A DNA stretch of 64,000 nucleotides from Pseudarthrobacter sp. NamB4. GTDB taxonomy: Bacteria > Actinomycetota > Actinomycetes > Actinomycetales > Micrococcaceae. Below the pieces are notes generated by a model, which was not told the DNA's origin, did not search any database, and saw nothing but the letters and a program-made list of their open reading frames with translations. The stretch is taken from the NCBI RefSeq assembly GCF_005796185.1, contig NZ_VAHM01000010.1, forward strand, positions 1-64,000. The letters run 5' to 3'. The position numbers were made by a program, and so were the translations under genes. Positions 59,249-64,000 of the stretch are shown here, piece after piece (position 1 is the stretch's first letter; every line of letters begins with the position of its first letter).

Positions 59249-60349
59249 CTATGGCCTGGCGAACTCGCCGATCCGCCCCTCCCGGAGGGCCGCACCTACG
59301 GCGTCAATACCGCCGTAATCCGGGAACAGGACGGACTGCCCCGCCACGAATCCTGAGCCCGCCGTCGGCAGGGTCATGGTGCCGATCGCGTTCGCGTCCA
59401 GGTTGCGCAGGCTGTAGGCAAGGATGGCGGCCTGAGCCAGATCGAAGCCCTTGTTTACTGTCAGGCAGCAGGAGGCGAGATTCACCAGCCCGCGGACGGC
59501 GTTGACGTCGTTCAGTGCCCCGCCGGCCGTCAGCCTGGCCAGGATCGCCTTGAGCAGGATCTGCTGGTTGCGCACCCGCTGGAAATCGCCGTCCGAGAAG
59601 GCGTAGCGCTCGCGGGAGAATTCCAGCGCCGCCTGCCCGTCCAGATGATTAACGCCGGGCGTGAAGATGTGCCCTGTGTCGTGCGTGGACTGGAACGGGA
59701 TGGGCACGTTCACATCAATTCCGCCCAGTGCGTCGGTAAGGAGCTTGAGTCCGCCGAAGTCCAGCATCAGGGAGTGGTCGATAGTGATCCCCAGCAGTGA
59801 CTGGACGGTGGCCACCTGCAGGTCAATCCCGCCGTACTGCAGGGCAGCGTTGATCTTTCCGCCGCCGAACCCCGGGATGTCCACCCACGTGTCGCGGTTG
59901 ATCGAGATGATGTACAGGGTCCGCCGGTCGGCGGGCACGTGGACCACCATCAGCGCGTCGGCCCGGTGGTCCGACGCTTGGCCGGTGGCTGCGGTGTGGG
60001 CTGCTGCATCCTTCGCGACGCCGCGCATGTCGCTGCCGATCACCAGCACATTCATGGGCACCGCGGGGTGTTCCGGGATCGGTTCCGGAGGGGGCGGGGG
60101 AGCCGGGGCCGGGGGAGGTGGAGGTGTCTCTGAAGGCATTCCTGACGGCGAGGGCGACGATGATTCGCTCTGTGTGGCAGTGGGCCGCGCCCCGGTGCCG
60201 GAACGGTTCAGGCTGACCACGGCGACGACGGCGGCCGCCACCAGGACCAGCGCGAGCAGTGCGGCTATCCAGCGGCGGCGGCCGTGGGCCACCATGCTCT
60301 GCGGGCCGGCCTCAGGGCCGGATGGGTCGGAACCGCCAGGGGTGCTCAC
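59249..60349 (-). CDS. LytR-CpsA-Psr (LCP) family protein
   Basis: This 366-residue protein has a short cytoplasmic start, one transmembrane helix (about 28-47), a Pro/Ser-rich linker and the LCP domain (NVLVIGSDMRG, RADALMVVHVPADRRTLYIISINRDTWVDIPG, FSRERYAFSDGDFQRVRNQQ). LCP enzymes ligate wall polymers to peptidoglycan on the outer membrane face. The start is GTG 60349. It lies 45 bp from a paralogous LCP gene upstream on the same strand. The conserved Arg and Asp residues for lipid diphosphate binding are present. Confidence 0.92.
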   Translation of the reverse strand: MSTPGGSDPSGPEAGPQSMVAHGRRRWIAALLALVLVAAAVVAVVSLNRSGTGARPTATQSESSSPSPSGMPSETPPPPPAPAPPPPPEPIPEHPAVPMNVLVIGSDMRGVAKDAAAHTAATGQASDHRADALMVVHVPADRRTLYIISINRDTWVDIPGFGGGKINAALQYGGIDLQVATVQSLLGITIDHSLMLDFGGLKLLTDALGGIDVNVPIPFQSTHDTGHIFTPGVNHLDGQAALEFSRERYAFSDGDFQRVRNQQILLKAILARLTAGGALNDVNAVRGLVNLASCCLTVNKGFDLAQAAILAYSLRNLDANAIGTMTLPTAGSGFVAGQSVLFPDYGGIDAVGAALREGRIGEFARP

Positions 60350-60394
60350 TGGACCTTCACCTCATCGTGCTGGGCGGAAGTTGCGTTGGTGGGA

Positions 60395-61552
60395 TCAGTT
60401 TCCGCCCGCGAGCCCCTTACTGGCTACGAACTTGTCCAAACTGTCATCTGCCAACGCTGCGGAAATGCCGGCGATGGAGCTGTAATCCGGCAGCACAATC
60501 GATTGGCCGTCGGCAGACGTTCCTGTGCCAAGGGTGGGAAGGGTGAACATCTTCATGTCCTCGCCCCGGACGTCCCGCAGCTCCAGCCCCAGCCGGGCCA
60601 GGGTCGCCGCGTCCAGCCCGCTGTCCACGGCGACATAGGGAGCCATGGAACTGATGACGTTGTGGACCTTCACCGGATTAAGGAGCGTTTCCCTGCTGAG
60701 GTTCTTGGCGATCAATGCCTGCAGGAAAGCCTGCTGGTTTCGCACCCGCTGGTAGTCGCCGTCCGCATATGCGTAGCGTTCGCGGACGAAGTCAAGGGCC
60801 TTCCCGCCGTCCAGGACTGCGGGGCCTTTGGTGTAGGAGCGGCCGCTGTGCGGCGACTTGAACGGCTGGGTGATGTTCACTTCCACCCCGCCCAGGGCGT
60901 CCGTCATTCCCACGAATCCCTCGAAGTCGATCATGGCAACGTGGTCGATCCGCTGGTTGAACAGCGATTCAACCGTCTGTACCATCAGCGGCACGCCGCC
61001 GTAGGCTAGGGCCGCATTGATCTTGGCCTGGCCGTTGCCGGGGATGTCCACCCACAGGTCACGCATCAGAGAGATGGAATAGACATTGGACCGGTCCGCG
61101 GGGATGTGAACCAGCATCAGGGTGTCTGCGCGCTGGTTCGAATTGCCGCCTGACACTGCTTCCTCCGTTGTAGCGCCGCGGCTGTCGCTGCCCATCACCA
61201 GGATGTTCAGGGCGCCGCCGGCACCGGCATTCCGGCTGCCTTCCGCCGCTCCGGCACCTGGCGCGGCATCAGGCCCGCTTCCGGTTGCCCCGCCGGCTTC
61301 TCCCGGCACGGCGCCCGCCCCCTGGCGCTGTGGCCTGGTGGATTCGGGCGGGAACGGATTGTCGATGGTGGTGGTCTTGGAGTCGTAGATCTGTCCCAGG
61401 CTGAAAAGGTAGGCGCCCACGGAGGCAGGGATGAGGATCGCCACGGCCAGGAATACCAGCAGGACGTTCCGCAGGGTACGGCGTTTGCGCGGTTTCGCCG
61501 GGCCGGAAGAGCCGGTCGGCTGGCTGCCTGGATGCTTCAGCTGGGTGCTCAT
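60395..61552 (-). CDS. LytR-CpsA-Psr (LCP) family protein
   Basis: This 385-residue paralogue of the downstream gene has a basic cytoplasmic start (KPRKRRTLRN), one transmembrane helix (about 29-50), a linker and the LCP domain (NILVMGSDSRGA, RADTLMLVHIPADRSNVYSISLMRDLWVDIPG, FVRERYAYADGDYQRVRNQQ). The two clearly arose by duplication. They probably attach different or the same secondary polymers. A low-molecular-weight tyrosine phosphatase gene lies just upstream on the same strand. Confidence 0.92.
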   Translation of the reverse strand: MSTQLKHPGSQPTGSSGPAKPRKRRTLRNVLLVFLAVAILIPASVGAYLFSLGQIYDSKTTTIDNPFPPESTRPQRQGAGAVPGEAGGATGSGPDAAPGAGAAEGSRNAGAGGALNILVMGSDSRGATTEEAVSGGNSNQRADTLMLVHIPADRSNVYSISLMRDLWVDIPGNGQAKINAALAYGGVPLMVQTVESLFNQRIDHVAMIDFEGFVGMTDALGGVEVNITQPFKSPHSGRSYTKGPAVLDGGKALDFVRERYAYADGDYQRVRNQQAFLQALIAKNLSRETLLNPVKVHNVISSMAPYVAVDSGLDAATLARLGLELRDVRGEDMKMFTLPTLGTGTSADGQSIVLPDYSSIAGISAALADDSLDKFVASKGLAGGN

Positions 61553-61651
61553 TCCGGAAAATTAGCACCGGCAAAAATGCTTCACATCGGGGGAATCCGC
61601 AGAAAAACCGCAGAGTATTCCACGGATAAAATTGTGACGGCGGGCGGCCGG

Positions 61652-62287
61652 TCAGGCGGGTGCGTTCAGGCGCGCATGGCGAAGGATGGAGACGATCGCC
61701 GGCGCCAGCTGGTCTTCCATCTGCCTGTATACCTCGGGGGCGCGGCGGTAGGGGTCCACGATGTCGTTGTCGGCCGGGTCGCCGGCCAGGGCGAGGTGAC
61801 GCACCCCTGCCGCGCGTGCAGGCAGGCTCTTCCAGAAGGCGGTGTTGGCAGCGAGCCGCCCGCCGCCGTCGTAATTCCCGTCCAGGCCGTTGCCTGCTGA
61901 GGCTGCTGCCCGCTGGTCCAGGACATCCAGCATCCGGGCAAACTCGCGGATGGTGAAGGTCCGCTTGAGGAGGGTCGCGTCCAGCTGCAGTACTTCGCCG
62001 CGGTGCCCCGCGGTCATGGTGAGTACGAGGTCCACCCCGCGCAGGATCTTCGAATTCAGCTGGCGGGCGGCGAAGTTTTCCGGGTCCCCGCCGAAGGTCC
62101 GCACGATGTCTGCTGAGATAGGCTGCATGGGCTCGCCCACCAGGGCCCGGGTCCCTGCGCTGGTGACCTCGAAGCCGCCCGGCACCACCTGGTCGAGCCC
62201 CGCCTGCAGCAGCCTCTCGGCCACCGGCGACCGGCAGATGTTACCGGTGCACACGGTCAGGATTCTTACTGGTTCGGATGTATCCAA
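61652..62287 (-). CDS. Low-molecular-weight protein tyrosine phosphatase
   Basis: This 211-residue enzyme has the N-terminal P-loop VCTGNICRSP (Cys13, Arg19) and the general-acid Asp in DIVDPYRRAP. It is longer than the usual 150-160 residues because of extra helical segments. Phosphatases of this family often sit with polysaccharide or wall-polymer genes, and here it precedes two LCP genes by 99 bp. The start appears to be TTG 62287; no ATG or GTG is available near the motif. Confidence 0.88.
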   Translation of the reverse strand: MDTSEPVRILTVCTGNICRSPVAERLLQAGLDQVVPGGFEVTSAGTRALVGEPMQPISADIVRTFGGDPENFAARQLNSKILRGVDLVLTMTAGHRGEVLQLDATLLKRTFTIREFARMLDVLDQRAAASAGNGLDGNYDGGGRLAANTAFWKSLPARAAGVRHLALAGDPADNDIVDPYRRAPEVYRQMEDQLAPAIVSILRHARLNAPA

Positions 62288-62361
62288 GGGGAGCGTCTCT
62301 TTCCAACCGGTGCCCGCGGCCCGTCCGGCCCGCGAACTTTCAACTTAACACGCATACCCCC

Positions 62362-62528
62362 GACGCTCTCTCACTTGATGCGGCTTTTTCGCCAACGCTC
62401 TCTCACTAGAGGTGGCTTTTTGCGGGATGCTCTCTCACCTCCCGGCGGCAGGCGAGAGAGCATCGGCCGATTTGGCACGGTAGGTGAGAGAGGGTTGGCC
62501 GGTTTGGCACTTTAAGTGAGAGAGCGTC
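62362..62528. repeat. 32-bp repeat family, three forward plus three inverted units
   Basis: CTCTCTC cores lie at 62366, 62398 and 62430 (forward), and GAGAGAG cores at 62454, 62486 and 62518 (inverted), each exactly 32 bp apart. Constant halves follow GACGCTCTCTCACTT; variable halves differ. The two sets meet in a hairpin: GATGCTCTCTC (62426-62436) pairs with GAGAGAGCATC (62454-62464), extended by CCT/AGG. The array lies between the DUF305 stop and the phosphatase start. Confidence 0.92.
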
Positions 62529-62539
62529 CGGCGGGAGGG

Positions 62540-63163
62540 TCAGAGCGCCGGCAGCATCTCCTTCATCTGGGCGATCTCGGCTTCCTGCGCAGTGATGATG
62601 TCCCGGGCGAGCTGGATGCTCTCCGGGTGTTTGCCGGCGCCGATTTCCTGCTGCGCCATGTCCACGGCCCCTTCATGGTGCCCGATCATGTGCTCCAGGA
62701 AGAGCCGCACTGCTTCCGTTCCCTGCGCCTCCTTCAGCTTCTCCATGCCCTGGGAGTCAACCATGCCGCCCATCCCGTGCCCGGAATGGTCCCTCATCAT
62801 GGTGGGCACGTTCCACTCTTCAAGCCAGCCGGTCATCAGCTCGATTTCCGGCGCCTGCGCGTCCTTGATCTTGCTGGCCAGGGCGGTGACGTCCGCGGGC
62901 ATGTCCGGCTTGGCCAGGATCAGGTCGCTCATCTCCACGGCCTGTGCGTGGTGCGGAATCATCATCTGCGAAAACATGATGTCCGCCTGGTTATGGTCGG
63001 CGCTGGCATCGGGCATCGTGCTGGACATCGCACTGGGGCTGCCGTGATTCGAGCCGTGCATGGTGTTCCCGCCCGAGCTTCCGGAATCGGCAGCGCAGCC
63101 CGCGAGGCCGAGCGAGGCTGCCAGGGCAGCAGCGATGGACAGGGTCTTGATCTTCGTGTTCAT
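62540..63163 (-). CDS. DUF305 domain lipoprotein
   Basis: This 207-residue protein has a signal with lipobox LAGC (Cys23), a Ser/Gly/His linker and the DUF305 four-helix domain with MMIPHHAQAVEM and HMIGHHEGAVDMAQ, each supplying a His pair. DUF305 proteins are ferritin-like and often lie in copper or silver resistance loci. The gene is the last of a group with DUF6153 and a heavy-metal P-type ATPase, which supports a metal-binding role. Confidence 0.92.
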   Translation of the reverse strand: MNTKIKTLSIAAALAASLGLAGCAADSGSSGGNTMHGSNHGSPSAMSSTMPDASADHNQADIMFSQMMIPHHAQAVEMSDLILAKPDMPADVTALASKIKDAQAPEIELMTGWLEEWNVPTMMRDHSGHGMGGMVDSQGMEKLKEAQGTEAVRLFLEHMIGHHEGAVDMAQQEIGAGKHPESIQLARDIITAQEAEIAQMKEMLPAL

Positions 63164-63237
63164 TTTTGGTGGTCCTTCAGGAAAGTAGGTGAACTGGGCC
63201 GTTCTACAGCGCGGATCAGCCGCGCGGCGCAGTCCGT

Positions 63238-63705
63238 TTACGTTCGACTGATGGACAGCTCACCCGGAGTTGGGCTTAACGGAATAAAGGAGTAACCGGA
63301 GGTTCTCTGCGTGCCGCCCGCATGCTCGAGATGTGCGGCCAGGGTAGCCGGGGGCGGGACGGCGGCGAGCGGGCCGGTCTTGCCCAGGGGGATGCAGGAG
63401 GCGCCGGCCTCCTGCACATCAGGGCAGCCGGTGCCACAGGACGCAGACGCTATGGAGGGCTCGGCTGCACTGCCTGGAGCAGCAATGTGCCCGGCATGGG
63501 AATGCCCGACGGCGGTCTGCCCCGCCGGGTGCGCTTCACTGGCCGGTGCCGCAGCAGGCGCCCCAACTCCGGCATGCCCTGCATGGGACGAATGCCCTGC
63601 CGTCATGACGTGCATCCCGAAGATCCCCGCCACGATGGTGAGGACCGCAGCCAGCAGCCCCGCCCGGAGGAGGGCTGCCGACAGGACGCGGACACGTGCG
63701 GTCAT
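63238..63705 (-). CDS. DUF6153 family protein, His/Met-rich
   Basis: This 155-residue protein has an N-terminal hydrophobic helix (about 10-30) followed by MHVMTAGHSSHAGHAG and later HSHAGH, a putative copper-binding stretch, then four cysteines and a disordered C-terminus. It matches DUF6153. It is probably exported or membrane-anchored and binds metal near the P-type ATPase encoded 43 bp upstream. AAGGAGGG precedes ATG 63705. Confidence 0.82.
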   Translation of the reverse strand: MTARVRVLSAALLRAGLLAAVLTIVAGIFGMHVMTAGHSSHAGHAGVGAPAAAPASEAHPAGQTAVGHSHAGHIAAPGSAAEPSIASASCGTGCPDVQEAGASCIPLGKTGPLAAVPPPATLAAHLEHAGGTQRTSGYSFIPLSPTPGELSISRT

Positions 63706-63748
63706 GCTGTTCCCTCCTTCGAGCGGGGCTTGAGCGGGTTCCGTAGTC

Positions 63749-64000
63749 TCAACGTACCTCGGACGGGTTCAGTTTCACTCGCCGCAGCAGCTGTGCGTTC
63801 AGGGCCACCACGATAGTGGACGCGGACATCAGGACCGCGCCGGCTGCCGGCGAGAGCACTACCCCGGCGAACGCGAGGATGCCGGCGGCCAGCGGCACGG
63901 ACAGTACGTTGTAGCCCGTGGCCCATAGCAGGTTCTGCCACATTTTGCGGTAGCTGGCGCGGGACAGGTCCACCATGGACAGCACGGCGCGGGGGTCGTT
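63749..64000 (-). CDS. Heavy-metal P-type ATPase, C-terminal end (partial)
   Basis: Only the last 83 residues are in the window; the frame continues past the right edge. The segment [19 protein letters not shown], the helix [12 protein letters not shown] and [17 protein letters not shown] match the C-terminus of copper-transporting (CopB-type) P1B ATPases. With the adjacent DUF6153 and DUF305 genes this indicates a copper or silver efflux locus. The start and the metal-binding CPx motif lie outside the window. Confidence 0.9.
   Translation of the reverse strand, partial: NDPRAVLSMVDLSRASYRKMWQNLLWATGYNVLSVPLAAGILAFAGVVLSPAAGAVLMSASTIVVALNAQLLRRVKLNPSEVR

Noticed and set aside
62362..62528. 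CRISPR array
   Set aside because: Units are only 32 bp in total with 15 bp constant, half of them inverted, and no cas genes are near. It is an interspersed repeat family.

Overview
The window looks like chromosomal DNA of a high-GC actinobacterium of the family Micrococcaceae, most likely Arthrobacter or Pseudarthrobacter. The reasons are GC-rich third codon positions throughout, menaquinone and Ccs-type cytochrome c genes, an iniBAC-like cluster, an actinobacterial phenylacetate regulon, frequent GTG starts, and many genes whose start codon lies 5 to 7 bases after a TANNNT box (leaderless transcription). The genus is an inference from gene content. I see no rRNA, tRNA, insertion sequence, prophage or CRISPR array.

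Layout. 1-5630: yceI, then a compact cytochrome c maturation operon (histidine phosphatase, TlpA-type thioredoxin, ccdA, resB, ccsB). 5776-14202: a five-gene stress/membrane cluster (membrane-anchored Hsp70-like protein, LuxR-type regulator, IniB-like protein, and two dynamin-like GTPases related to IniA and IniC). 14238-18643: small membrane proteins, menaquinone genes menA, menE and menB, and a VOC protein. 18718-25460: CPBP protease, a Mn/Zn-type ABC importer and nirBD with a small companion gene. 25635-28399: amino-acid permease and a Y-family DNA polymerase with an isoleucine at the expected steric-gate position.

28560-42695 holds the parts of a phenylacetate (paa) regulon: thiolase / enoyl-CoA hydratase / hydroxyacyl-CoA dehydrogenase, paaZ, paaR, paaK and paaI. 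Similar TetR-type palindromes lie at four promoters. Between these are a GNAT, a tyrosine phosphatase, a secreted trypsin-like protease with LAxTG sorting motifs, a MenI-like thioesterase, a VOC protein and an HtrA-type lipoprotein protease. 43035-46837 is pta-ackA. 46927-51554 is a tightly packed minus-strand operon: a repetitive Ala/Asp-rich protein, a PqqD-like/M50 membrane metalloprotease, DUF2945 and a type II sulfide:quinone oxidoreductase. I consider this the least described system here. A decayed SRPBCC gene follows, then oligopeptidase B, a proline-rich peptide, Hsp20, NAD(P)H-hydrate dehydratase, a phosphatase, PhoD, two LytR-CpsA-Psr proteins with a low-molecular-weight tyrosine phosphatase, and the end of a heavy-metal (copper) locus: DUF305, DUF6153 and a P-type ATPase running off the right edge.

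Between genes, two loci (46849-46924 and 62362-62528) carry a family of 32-bp units with a constant GACGCTCTCTCACTT half and a variable half. The second locus has three forward and three inverted units.
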